A stretch of 64,000 nucleotides of DNA from Lysobacterales bacterium (GCA_022844135.1 JALHMG010000034.1:1-64000); one strand, 5' to 3'. Positions 1-7,814 are shown, numbered from the stretch's first letter. Program-made: numbers and translations. The notes: generated from the sequence alone by a model not told the origin.

Positions 1-2
1 AC

Positions 3-41
3 GAGCTATTCGCCAAGCTCAAGATCCCCGAGCCGACCTAA
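3..41 (+). CDS. C-terminal end of a gene cut by the window start
   Basis: The first bases read open in frame 3 as a 12-residue tail (ELFAKLKIPEPT) followed by a TAA stop. The residues look like ordinary protein sequence, but there is far too little to name a family. It may equally be a chance open frame. A gene would have to continue to the left of this window. Confidence 0.2.
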   Translation, partial: ELFAKLKIPEPT

Positions 42-195
42 AAAGCGCTTGTAGTGTCAAAAATGACTACCGTCGTGTAGTCAAATCAACAGGTTGCAGC
101 GCGAACTGTCGAACTCGGGAGACTTCCGCATACGCGGCAGCGGCCACCGATGGGTGGCGCGCCCCTGCCACTCTTCAACAAAGGAGCGATGAGTC

Positions 196-345
196 ATGGC
201 GATGCGCAAGATCCGGTCGAAATCCCCACCGCCAAACACCGTGCCCGCGCCTGCCGGAGTGACTACGTCTGCCCAGGTCAGTGCGCACGAGAGACATCGC
301 GAAGACTGTTGGAAAGCACATTCCTCTCAACGTCATTGGCCATAG
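196..345 (+). CDS. possible small protein of 49 aa, unknown
   Basis: An ATG at 196 follows an AAGGAG at 181-186 with a 9-base spacer, which is the best ribosome binding site in the otherwise empty stretch 42-426. The reading frame encodes a short, basic, proline-rich product rich in His and Arg, ending at TAG 343-345. I recognise no domain, signal peptide or membrane segment. An overlapping frame (150-404) is also open but has no better start. The rest of 42-426 shows nothing I can assign, apart from the leader of the next gene. Confidence 0.22.
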   Translation: MAMRKIRSKSPPPNTVPAPAGVTTSAQVSAHERHREDCWKAHSSQRHWP

Positions 346-426
346 GTCCGGCACAACGACTGGTGGCGGCTAGTGCCGGCGCGGAGCCCACCACCTCACA
401 CTGAGCGCCGTACCGGGAGAAAACAA

Positions 427-2826
427 ATGCAACGTTCGATCGAATCATCAGTCCCATTTGTTATGGCCTCGCCCAACGCTGAGTCAAGCATGACGGCGGC
501 AGCCTCCGTGCCGAAGGTCCGGCTCTTGGCGCAGGGCGATTCGTGGTTCGCTTATCCAACGCGTAAACCACCCTTTGGGAGCCCGTCGAACCTGATCAGT
601 TGGCTTCGCCGAGATCGGAATCTCCTAATCGAATCCCTGGCGTCCAATGGCGATGAAGCAGCGGAAATGTTGGTTGGTGCGCAAAAGTTTGAGTTGATCG
701 ATGCGCTCAACGCTGACCGATTCGACGGTTTGCTGTTCTCCGGTGGCGGCAATGACATTGTCGGTCGTTACGACTTCGATTTTTTCCTCCATGATAAACG
801 CACGACTGGCAAGTCAGGCGCGGCACTGATTCGGGAAGATCGATTTGCCCGCCGAGTCGCATTAATTGAACAGGTGTATCTCGACTTAATCGATCTTACC
901 GCCGATTATGGAAAAAATCGCGGATTACCTATCTTCTCCCACACTTACGACCTCGCAATCCCAAACAACCAGGGCGCCGAGGTGTGGTGGCTGGATGTGA
1001 GCGGGCCTTGGATGTGGCCTTATCTGGTTGAGAAAGGAATCACCGAGCCTGCCGAACAGCGAGAAATCGTGCACACGATGCTGAGGCGATTCGCAAGGAC
1101 ATTGGAGAAAATCGCCGAAGCGCATCCGCGGCGGTTCTTCGTTGTACCGACTCAGGGAACACTTTCCCGCGACCATTGGCGTGATGAAATTCACGCAACA
1201 TCGGATGGGTTCCGAATCCTGGCTGAAAAGCTCCGCGCGCGCCTCTATAGTCACTATGCTAATCTGATTGGCGCTGCGCATGGCGGCATGCAACCGCTCT
1301 CGTTGATCGACTTGCCCGTGGCAGCAGCAGAATCGGAGTTGGAGAAGCGCGTCGCTGAATTGGAACGCCGCATCCAAGGAGCGCCGGCCATTGTTCGATC
1401 TGGCTCGTTAGGCAGCGGCGATGCTCCGCTACCGAGCGGCCACTTGGATGGTTGGCTTAGTGTGCGCTTACGTTCGGACGCGCCTGCACAACAGACTGCG
1501 CGCACACTCGGCATGATGTCGATGGGTGAAATGCCCCTGACGGCTGGGGATGGTGCGCTGGACGCGATTGGCGCGCTGCGTGCGAGGGGAGCGATAGCCG
1601 AGGTCATCCCTTGGGATGGGAATGGACAGCTCGCGAATCTCGGCGCCATGCCTGCTGTCGGACTTTCAGCAACCCTTGCGCACGACTCCAAACCTAGAAA
1701 GCATAGGCGCGTTTCATGCAGCCATCTGCTGCGCCTGACCGACGGGCAATCGGCGTCAGCTTTGAAATCAGAACTTGAGCGTGACCCGCAGGTATTGCGG
1801 GTCCAGCGCGTCCCGATCCGCCAGCTCATTCAACCGTTGGATTCGAGTCAGCCGCAATCGGGTAATCGCAAGAAGTCCGCGGCAGCCACCAAGCCACCGC
1901 TGCCATGGGCATTGACCAAGATTGGTTGGCGCAAACGCGTGAACACTGGTCAGCGAATAGCTGTATTGGACACCGGGATCGACCTTAGTCACCCTTCATA
2001 TACGGAATTGGGAATTACGCATTCGCACAATTGGGGCAGTTATGGCAGCGCGAATGCTCGGGATGAGCCCGGCCATGGAACGCATGTCACTGGCACGATT
2101 GTCGCTCGCCTAAATAGCAGAAATGGCCACCGAGGATTGATTGACGCAAATGTCGAGGTGATGAATATCTTTGATGCCAATCCTATACCTATCTTTCTCG
2201 GCGGTCGCTACTGGTTTAGTTGGGTCGTTTCGCCGGCCCTATTCGCGCGCGCTCTGGCGCGCTGCCTGGACGAGAGTTTCGACGTGGTCAACCTGAGCAT
2301 CGGAGGGTCGGTTCGTAATGACGATGAGTCCGAAGCAATCCAGGACTTAATTGATTCAAACATTGTGGTAGTTGCCGCGGCAGGCAATAGTGGTAACAAC
2401 ATCCCGAACTACCCAGCTGCGTACTCCAATGTCATCGCCGTGGGTGCAAGCGATCCAAACGACCAGCGATCTGGTTTCTCGAACACGGGGCCGCACTTGA
2501 GTCTTGTGGCACCGGGTACCGACGTGCTGTCCACCCTTCCGACCTACCCTGGCACAAGCTACTGGGAGGCAAACTGGCACAATAACGCCTTCCATAGGGG
2601 AGCACCGACAGCCAGGAGTCAAGACTTTGCCAGTTGGCCGGGAACCTCTATGGCCACGCCGCATGTCTCAGCTGCGGTGGCACTGCTGCGCCATAAGTAT
2701 CCAGGGGAGACCGTCGCACAGACCCGGGCTCGTTTGATTGCAGCGTGTGTTAAGCCAGTCGGGATGCAGGGCGCGCAGTTCACCGAGGACTATGGCTACG
2801 GTCGACTCGACTGGAGCAAACTCTAG
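427..2826 (+). CDS. SGNH/GDSL hydrolase fused to subtilisin-like S8 serine peptidase
   Basis: The protein is 799 aa. The start at 427 is preceded by GGGAGA with a 6-7 base spacer; ATGs at 463 and 490 are alternatives. Residues about 30-265 form an SGNH hydrolase: GDSWF with Ser39, GGGND with Asn109, and DEIH with Asp253/His256. A short charged helix or coiled coil follows (about 305-325). A stretch around 440-475 resembles an I9-type subtilase propeptide. The rest is an S8 peptidase with Asp515 (VLDTGID), His550 (GHGTHVTG), an AAAGNSG oxyanion segment and Ser741 (GTSMATPHV). Both catalytic sets look complete, so the chain should be an ester/lipid-type hydrolase joined to an endopeptidase. There is no signal peptide or membrane helix, which is odd for two classes that are usually exported. 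It lies upstream of a small propeptide-like protein and an M15 peptidase, all on the same strand. The domain calls are firm; the joint role is unknown. Confidence 0.88.
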   Translation: MQRSIESSVPFVMASPNAESSMTAAASVPKVRLLAQGDSWFAYPTRKPPFGSPSNLISWLRRDRNLLIESLASNGDEAAEMLVGAQKFELIDALNADRFDGLLFSGGGNDIVGRYDFDFFLHDKRTTGKSGAALIREDRFARRVALIEQVYLDLIDLTADYGKNRGLPIFSHTYDLAIPNNQGAEVWWLDVSGPWMWPYLVEKGITEPAEQREIVHTMLRRFARTLEKIAEAHPRRFFVVPTQGTLSRDHWRDEIHATSDGFRILAEKLRARLYSHYANLIGAAHGGMQPLSLIDLPVAAAESELEKRVAELERRIQGAPAIVRSGSLGSGDAPLPSGHLDGWLSVRLRSDAPAQQTARTLGMMSMGEMPLTAGDGALDAIGALRARGAIAEVIPWDGNGQLANLGAMPAVGLSATLAHDSKPRKHRRVSCSHLLRLTDGQSASALKSELERDPQVLRVQRVPIRQLIQPLDSSQPQSGNRKKSAAATKPPLPWALTKIGWRKRVNTGQRIAVLDTGIDLSHPSYTELGITHSHNWGSYGSANARDEPGHGTHVTGTIVARLNSRNGHRGLIDANVEVMNIFDANPIPIFLGGRYWFSWVVSPALFARALARCLDESFDVVNLSIGGSVRNDDESEAIQDLIDSNIVVVAAAGNSGNNIPNYPAAYSNVIAVGASDPNDQRSGFSNTGPHLSLVAPGTDVLSTLPTYPGTSYWEANWHNNAFHRGAPTARSQDFASWPGTSMATPHVSAAVALLRHKYPGETVAQTRARLIAACVKPVGMQGAQFTEDYGYGRLDWSKL

Positions 2827-2910
2827 CAGGCTGTTGAGAAACAGCCTGCTAGCGCGAACCATGGATGGTTCGCGCATTGATCAAGCACGTAAGTGTTTGA
2901 TCAACATCGT
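2827..2910. repeat. cluster of three hairpins
   Basis: Three adjacent palindromes follow the stop codon directly: 2827-2852 (arms AGCAGGCTGTT/AACAGCCTGCT), 2855-2874 (GCGAACCAT/ATGGTTCGC) and 2878-2905 (TTGATCAA.../TTGATCAA with an AAGCACGT core). The motifs GAGAAACAGCCTGCT and GATCAAGCAC recur near 50.42 kb, and related ones occur at 13.38 kb, so this is a dispersed repeat family. The first hairpin could also help end transcription, though no T-run follows it. Confidence 0.7.
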
Positions 2911-2911
2911 G

Positions 2912-3022
2912 CTAGTGTGGTGTCCCAAAAATAACTTGAACTAATTGTGGCGAGGTTCGTCTTTTTAGAGCAGGGAAAGTGATTACTATTTAATGGTAGT
3001 TATTTTTGGGACACCACACTAG
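2912..3022. mobile_element. 111-bp MITE-like element with perfect 25-bp inverted ends
   Basis: The segment 2912-2936 (starting CTAGTGTGGTGTCCC) is repeated exactly in inverse orientation at 2998-3022, with 61 bp of AT-richer sequence between. The ends begin and finish with CTAG, which would fit insertion at a TA or CTAG target. There is no room for a transposase, so it would be non-autonomous. The outer motif recurs at 50409-50522. Alternatively it may be a long-stem regulatory hairpin, but the perfect 25-bp arms and reuse of the ends favour a mobile element. Confidence 0.6.
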
Positions 3023-3165
3023 TCACAGCGGCCCATTGACCGGGTTTGTCGGGATCTCCGTCCGACGGGTCTGGTGTTCACTGGCGCGAGTTTGCTTTTC
3101 CAAGACTCGCGGCAGTGGCCAAGTGGCGCACACCGTTTTCTCAATCTCAAAGAAAGGGAATACTC

Positions 3166-3417
3166 ATGTCATCCGTGCTTTTCTTTAAAGCAAAGCCCGA
3201 CTTGGCGGGAGCGGAACGAGACCAGCTCATTCACCAACTTGCCTCACACCAACTGGTCACGAAGGCAGACTGGGCCAGCGAACGTGGTACTGGATCGCGC
3301 GGCGTGTTGTTTCTCGACGATGCCGCCGACCCTCTCGAAGTGGCGAAGGATCTGGCCGATGTCCCCGGACTTGCACGCCCTCCGTCCGTTCCAGCAGAGC
3401 GCTTTCTGATTCGTTGA
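3166..3417 (+). CDS. small protein resembling a subtilase (I9-type) propeptide/inhibitor
   Basis: The protein is 83 aa. The ATG at 3166 follows AAAGAAAGGGA with a suitable spacer; the open frame extends upstream to 3046 but that part looks non-coding. There is no signal peptide. By eye the C-terminal half (a hydrophobic strand, then AKDLADVPGLAR and VPAERFLI) matches the linker of the upstream fusion protein just before its S8 domain (KSELERDPQVLRVQ and VPIRQLI). That spacing is what a subtilase propeptide shows. I infer a stand-alone propeptide-like chaperone or inhibitor of the neighbouring protease. It sits between the fusion gene and the M15 gene on the same strand, separated from the former by the MITE-like element. 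Confidence 0.6.
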   Translation: MSSVLFFKAKPDLAGAERDQLIHQLASHQLVTKADWASERGTGSRGVLFLDDAADPLEVAKDLADVPGLARPPSVPAERFLIR

Positions 3418-3501
3418 AGGCGACCCGTAGACCAGTGCAGTTTCGGGTGCCTCCAAAACAAATGAACCTCCCATTGAAATGAGCCGTTGTTGGAGCAACT
3501 C

Positions 3502-4278
3502 ATGAAAGTCCTCAAACTCGGCGCGACTGGCGCCATCGTCACACAATGGCAAACCTTTTTGCGCGGCCAGGGCTTTGCATTGGACGCCACCGGAACATTC
3601 GATCCGGCGACGGAAGAGGCGACTAAGCGCTTTCAAAAGGCACACAAACTGGGCGTCGACGGAAAGGTCGGCAATGAGACCTTGGGGCAGGCTGCGCTGC
3701 TGGGCTTCGAGATCGTCAAATTTGTTGATGACGCAACGGGCTTTCCGGCCTTGCCTGACTTCAAGCCGCTCACCAGCAATGCGCAGCGGCAGAAGCTCTT
3801 TGGACCGCTGGAATCGGAGCCTGCGCCGACCCCGAAGAATCCGGAGGCAATCCGCATCACCAACGATTGGGAGAAGAACCTCGAACGCATCGTCATCCCG
3901 CAACTGATCGGCATCCCTGGGGCACGTGCCGATGGCAAGGTGTCAGTGCACCGGCTGGTTGCGAAACAAATGCTGGCGGTCTGGAAGGCGTTTGCGGATG
4001 AAGGCGTGCTGGATCGGGTGCTGACCTTCGATGGTCTGTACAACCCACGTTACATCCGCGGCGGCGCGGCCACGCGCACCCTCTCCAATCACGCCTTCGC
4101 GACGGCATTCGACATCAACTTCCAATGGAACAAACTTGGCGCCGAGCCGGCGCAGTCGGGTGAGGTGGGTTGCGTCTATGAACTCGTCCCCATTGCGCAT
4201 CGCCACGGCTTCTATTGGGGTGGGCATTTCACTCGCCGCGACGGCATGCACTTTGAGATCGCCAAGCTGATGACGTAG
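3502..4278 (+). CDS. peptidoglycan-binding domain plus M15 (VanY/endolysin-like) metallopeptidase
   Basis: The protein is 258 aa. The ATG at 3502 has GGAG 6 bases upstream; a TTG at 3487 is less likely. Residues about 5-65 form a PG_binding_1 domain (KLGATGAIVTQWQ ... GTFDPATEEATKRFQ ... VDGKVG). Residues about 130-255 form an M15 peptidase with zinc ligands His197 and Asp204 (SNHAFATAFDIN, the HxxxxxxD pattern) and His250 (DGMHFEI). The family cleaves peptide bonds in peptidoglycan stems, typically D-Ala-D-Ala or L-Ala-D-Glu. There is no signal peptide, so it resembles a phage-type endolysin or an effector rather than a classic periplasmic carboxypeptidase. It is the last of three same-strand genes starting at 427. 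Confidence 0.85.
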   Translation: MKVLKLGATGAIVTQWQTFLRGQGFALDATGTFDPATEEATKRFQKAHKLGVDGKVGNETLGQAALLGFEIVKFVDDATGFPALPDFKPLTSNAQRQKLFGPLESEPAPTPKNPEAIRITNDWEKNLERIVIPQLIGIPGARADGKVSVHRLVAKQMLAVWKAFADEGVLDRVLTFDGLYNPRYIRGGAATRTLSNHAFATAFDINFQWNKLGAEPAQSGEVGCVYELVPIAHRHGFYWGGHFTRRDGMHFEIAKLMT

Positions 4279-4325
4279 CCCAATCGACCAGGATTTCGCC
4301 GCGTCCAGGCGCCATACCATGGCGT

Positions 4326-4540
4326 TCACGTTGCTGCGGGCAACGACAGCCGTCGCAGTGCACCATCGCGGCCGACGACCAGAAACTGGCCGCCTTCAAT
4401 CGACTGCAGTATCGGGAGCAGGAGCAGAATCTTCGCTGTTTCAAGTGGATTGTTCGGAAGGAAGCGGCGTCGAACCCGTTAGCGCGCAGGGCGTCTACGG
4501 AAGCGCGCGGGATGTTTTCGTCGGCGAGGGGTTGTCGCAC
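4326..4540 (-). pseudogene. internally deleted DUF5615 (PIN-like toxin) gene
   Basis: On the minus strand a GTG at 4540 starts PLADENIPRASVDALRANGF, the usual N terminus of DUF5615 PIN-like proteins. After about 30 codons the family-like sequence switches frame and resumes as the family's C-terminal end (ETAKILLLLPILQSIEGGQF ... VVGRDGALRRL), stopping at TGA 4326-4328. The central part with the remaining acidic catalytic residues is missing. The normal length is about 110-120 aa, against about 70 codons here. It lies 6 bp downstream of an intact DUF433 gene, its usual partner. I conclude a deletion plus frameshift has inactivated the toxin. Confidence 0.7.
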
Positions 4541-4546
4541 GGCGCT

Positions 4547-4786
4547 TCAGGCAACCATCTTGCCCTTGATCCAGAATTCCTCTTCCGAAAGGACCTCGGA
4601 CGCGAGCGCGAAAACGGCTTGCAGGTCTTCTTTGGTGATGTGTGGATAGGCGTCGAGGACTTGGGTTTCGGTCCAGCCTTGCGCGAAGAGCTTTAGTAGG
4701 AACTCGACCGACAATCTGGTTCCCTTGATGCGGGGTTTGCCGAAGGCAATGCCGTCATCCACATCTATGCGCGCTTTCCAGTCCAT
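4547..4786 (-). CDS. DUF433 antitoxin-like protein
   Basis: The protein is 79 aa and starts at ATG 4786 behind AAGGAG with an 8-base spacer. The sequence has the DUF433 hallmarks: GKPRIKGTRLSVEFLL, an ALAS-type C-terminal helix, and YPHITKEDLQAVFALASEVL. DUF433 proteins contain a winged/ribbon HTH-like fold and are usually encoded directly before a DUF5615 PIN-like toxin, for which they are the presumed antitoxin. Here the partner immediately downstream (4326-4540) is broken, so this is likely an orphan antitoxin. Length and motifs look complete. Confidence 0.85.
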   Translation of the reverse strand: MDWKARIDVDDGIAFGKPRIKGTRLSVEFLLKLFAQGWTETQVLDAYPHITKEDLQAVFALASEVLSEEEFWIKGKMVA

Positions 4787-4898
4787 GGCGGCACTCCTTT
4801 ACTTGGCGAGATGATCGCATCAATGGCGAGTGGTCACCTACATCGGTGCAGCGACCAAACTCGGATCTTCGGCGCCACGCCGAAAGAGGTTAGACACT

Positions 4899-5085
4899 AT
4901 GAAATCCGTTCCAGCCAGTGATTCGACGCCCGACATGTCGCGCATACCAGCAAGGTACGAATCTTGTGTTGCTCGATCACGATGTAGCTCAGGCGTTTCC
5001 GACTGCGGTGGCGGTCAATCAAGCGTTGCGCATGCTTATGGAGCTTGCGAAGAAGCAGGTGCCGCCGGGAGTGGACGCGCAATAG
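4899..5085 (+). pseudogene. frameshifted antitoxin-like remnant
   Basis: An ATG at 4899 with an upstream AAAGAGG opens a frame (MKSVPASDSTPDMSRIPAR) that loses protein character after about 19 codons. Shifting frame by one base near 4956, the sequence continues convincingly as TNLVLLDHDVAQAFPTAVAV followed by NQALRMLMELAKKQ, ending at TAG 5083-5085. That tail has the pattern of small proteobacterial antitoxin-like proteins (xFPxxxxVNxALRxLMxxA). I read the locus as one short gene with a frameshift. The family name is uncertain, and a sequencing error would restore it. Confidence 0.45.
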
Positions 5086-5290
5086 CTGATGTGCCTAAGC
5101 GCTTTGGTGTCGACAGGGCGGAAACGGCGTTGTTTCGCCCTTTCAGGGCTCGGCGAATGCTTGGGTGCCTGACCGAGGGCTGGCGTCGTGGGATATTGCC
5201 TTGCGCCCCTTTGGGGCTTTGAGTGCCGTGTCGCGCGCACCGCAACTCCCGCAACACTGGCGTACACCGAAGCAGCCACCCTCTCCCCAG

Positions 5291-5314
5291 CCCTCCCCCG
5301 CCAGCGGGGGAGGG
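5291..5314. terminator. GC-rich hairpin, possible terminator or dispersed repeat
   Basis: Perfect arms CCCTCCCCCG (5291-5300) and CGGGGGAGGG (5305-5314) enclose a 4-base loop just beyond the 3' end of the minus-strand gene that stops at 5340. There is no clear T-run. Such G/C hairpins are common dispersed intergenic repeats in proteobacteria. The rest of 5086-5339 contains no gene I can support. Confidence 0.4.
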
Positions 5315-5339
5315 AGCGCATCTGGCCAGCGCTTACGCC

Positions 5340-7814
5340 TCACGCTTCCAGCAATGCCTCAAAATCGATCTCATCCAACCGCTGCGGCTCGCCAAATAGA
5401 TGCCCTTGGACCATGTCGACTTTAGCGGCTTTGAGCCAGGTGAGCGCTTTGGGCGAGTCGACGCGTTCGGCGATGACTTTTAGCTTTAGGGCGTGGGCCA
5501 TCTGGGTGAGGGAAATGGCCATGGCGCGGTCGACTTCGCTGCCTTGTTTTTCGGCGACAAATTCGCCGTTGACCTTGACCAAATCCACGGGCAGCCACTT
5601 CAAGTGACTGAGGGAGTTGTTGCCGGAGCCGAAATCGTCCAGCGCGAAGCGGCAGCCCAGGCGTTTCAACTGAGTGATGAAGCGGCGCGCGGCGTGCAGT
5701 TGATGAATTTCGCCGATCTCGGAGATTTCGAAGATAAAGCGGCCCGGTGGGACGCGGTGGCTGGCGAAGGTGTTTTCGATGTGCGCCAGCACTTCGGGGT
5801 CTTGCAGCGTCTGGTTCGAGAGGTTGATGGCGAAGGCGATGGGCGCATCGTCGGGCACGCGCGTGGCGATGCGTACGGTGCGGGCGATGACCCAGAGGTC
5901 GATCTTCGACATCAAATTGGCGCGCTCGGCGAGTGGCACGAACACGGTGGGGCTGACCCACTGGCCGTCGCGGTTGACCATGCGGATCAACACTTCGAAC
6001 GCCTGCTCGTAACCATCGCCGCGCACATGCCAGCGCTGGCCTTCGCGCACCAGTCCTTGCACCGGCAGGATCGGGTGGCCGAGCAGAATCATGCGGTCTT
6101 CGCTCATGGCCTCGCGGATGCGCTGTGCCCAGCCGGCTTCCAGCTCGCGCGCGGCGCGCGAGTCGCTTTCGACGACGAAAATCTGCGTTTGATTCTGGCC
6201 GCGGCGCTTGGCCTGGGCGCAGGCTTGCCGGGCGTTTTCCAGCACATATTCCCCTGAGGGCGAGTCTTTGCTGATGATCGCCACGCCCACCGACACGGTT
6301 ACGCTGAGCGCGCGACCGGCGTGGTCGGTGTAGCGCACGTCGTGCAGCATTTCGCGCAAGGAGTCGGCAAGCGTGTAGAGGTGTTCGAGCTGCACGTTCT
6401 CCAGCCGCAGCGCGAACTGATCGTGCTCCAGCCGCGCCAGGCCATCGTGATCGCGCAGGCGCGCTTGCAGGCGCTGACCGATGTCGACCAGCAATTGCTG
6501 GCCGGCGATTTCGCCCGCGTTCTCCAGCACCTGCGTGTAGCGATCGATATCCACCAGCAGCACGGCGCCGTAGCCGCCGTCCTTGTGACGCTCCACGGCA
6601 TCGCTCAGTTGGCCAAGGAAATGGCGGCGGTTGGAGAGGCCGGTGAGTTTGTCGTGATCGAGTTCCCAGCGCACGCGCTCCACGCTCTTGCGCTCGGAGA
6701 TGTCGCGAAACACCACCACGTTACCTTCTACTTCGCCACCAACCAGCATCGGCACAATCGTGCATTCGACCGGCAACGAGCGACCGTCGGCAGTGGAAAA
6801 CACGGTCTCCAGACGCGAGCTGACATCGTCGCGTTCGGAGCGCAGGCGCAACTGTCCACCATCCTTGCCGATCAGATCGCTGTCGTCGCTCAAGCCGAGC
6901 AGGCGGCAGGCGCCGGGATTGGCGAAGGTGACGACGCCGCTGTCGTCGAGGCCATAAACCCCTTCGCCGACGGAGCGCAAAATGCCGTCGAGCCGCTGCC
7001 GTTCGGTTTCGGTACGGCGGCGATCGAGCGCCGAGCGCGCCAGCGCTTTGATGCGCGCCAAGGTCAGCGCCACCACTTCGTTCTTGAACATGCACTCGAC
7101 GGCACCGGCGTCGAGACATTTCTGGATGATCTCTTCGCTGTAGGTGGCGGTGATCAGCGCGATCTGTGCGCTCTGCGTGGCGGTATCGGCCTTCAGGCGC
7201 GTGACCAGTTGATCTCCCGTGCCGTCGGGCAGAAAGTAGTCGACGATGATCAGATCGTAACGGCCGGTGCGCGCGCGGGCGAAGCCATCGGCAACACAGT
7301 CGGCCAGATCGACGTGGTAGCCCTGTTGCGTGAGTAGTTGCGAATAGGTGCGGCGCACGCTGACCGAGTCGTCGACCAAAAGCAGTCGCAGCGGGCTTTG
7401 CGGTGTGATCCGTTCGGGCGCCGACTGGAACAGCAAATCCGGCGCCAGCTCGCTGATCGCGCCTGGCACCTGCCAGAACTGCGACCACAGCAGGCGCATC
7501 GATTGGCCGCGCTGTTCCAGCCAGGAATCCAGGCGCGGCAGCGGCGCGTGGCTCAGCACCAGCAGCGGCATGGTCCGGCCGCCGATTTCGCGCACGATCT
7601 TCAGCAGGATCTGGCATTCCGCCGGCTCGCGCTCGGGCACGCCGACGATCAGCAGTGCCGGCAGGCGGGAGGCAACGATGCGCTCGCGCATCTCTTCGAT
7701 CGCATCGCCGAAACGCTCGAAATGCTTAGTGATGCCCACGCCCGCCGATTCCAGTGTGCGTTCGAGCAGATTGCACAGCGTGGCGGAACGTTCGACGAGC
7801 AGGATTTCGGGCAT
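5340..7814 (-). CDS. REC-REC-PAS-GGDEF-EAL c-di-GMP signalling protein
   Basis: The protein is 824 aa from ATG 7814; an ATG at 7856 is an alternative, and neither has a strong ribosome site. Domains in order: a degenerate receiver (about 1-130; the phosphoacceptor Asp position reads LLIVGVPE); a complete receiver (about 145-265; LLVDDS, LIIVDYFLPDG, MFKNE); a PAS sensor (about 285-400); a GGDEF domain (about 415-570) in which GGDEF has become LEHDQF, so no cyclase activity is expected; and an EAL domain (about 590-820). The EAL domain keeps EVL, NLS, FEISE, LDDFGSG, VKVNG and VQGHL, which suggests it can hydrolyse c-di-GMP. There are no membrane helices, so it is cytosolic. The layout recalls FimX-like polar proteins, but the EAL site is better preserved here. 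It is monocistronic and divergent from the gene at 7947. Confidence 0.9.
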   Translation of the reverse strand: MPEILLVERSATLCNLLERTLESAGVGITKHFERFGDAIEEMRERIVASRLPALLIVGVPEREPAECQILLKIVREIGGRTMPLLVLSHAPLPRLDSWLEQRGQSMRLLWSQFWQVPGAISELAPDLLFQSAPERITPQSPLRLLLVDDSVSVRRTYSQLLTQQGYHVDLADCVADGFARARTGRYDLIIVDYFLPDGTGDQLVTRLKADTATQSAQIALITATYSEEIIQKCLDAGAVECMFKNEVVALTLARIKALARSALDRRRTETERQRLDGILRSVGEGVYGLDDSGVVTFANPGACRLLGLSDDSDLIGKDGGQLRLRSERDDVSSRLETVFSTADGRSLPVECTIVPMLVGGEVEGNVVVFRDISERKSVERVRWELDHDKLTGLSNRRHFLGQLSDAVERHKDGGYGAVLLVDIDRYTQVLENAGEIAGQQLLVDIGQRLQARLRDHDGLARLEHDQFALRLENVQLEHLYTLADSLREMLHDVRYTDHAGRALSVTVSVGVAIISKDSPSGEYVLENARQACAQAKRRGQNQTQIFVVESDSRAARELEAGWAQRIREAMSEDRMILLGHPILPVQGLVREGQRWHVRGDGYEQAFEVLIRMVNRDGQWVSPTVFVPLAERANLMSKIDLWVIARTVRIATRVPDDAPIAFAINLSNQTLQDPEVLAHIENTFASHRVPPGRFIFEISEIGEIHQLHAARRFITQLKRLGCRFALDDFGSGNNSLSHLKWLPVDLVKVNGEFVAEKQGSEVDRAMAISLTQMAHALKLKVIAERVDSPKALTWLKAAKVDMVQGHLFGEPQRLDEIDFEALLEA

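Noticed and set aside
150-404. 84-codon plus-strand open frame at the left end
   Set aside because: No ribosome site at its first ATG, unlike the overlapping 196-345 frame, and a composition typical of chance frames.
4319-4696. 125-codon plus-strand open frame across the DUF5615/DUF433 locus
   Set aside because: It is antisense to the DUF433 gene and the DUF5615 remnant and has no protein-like features.
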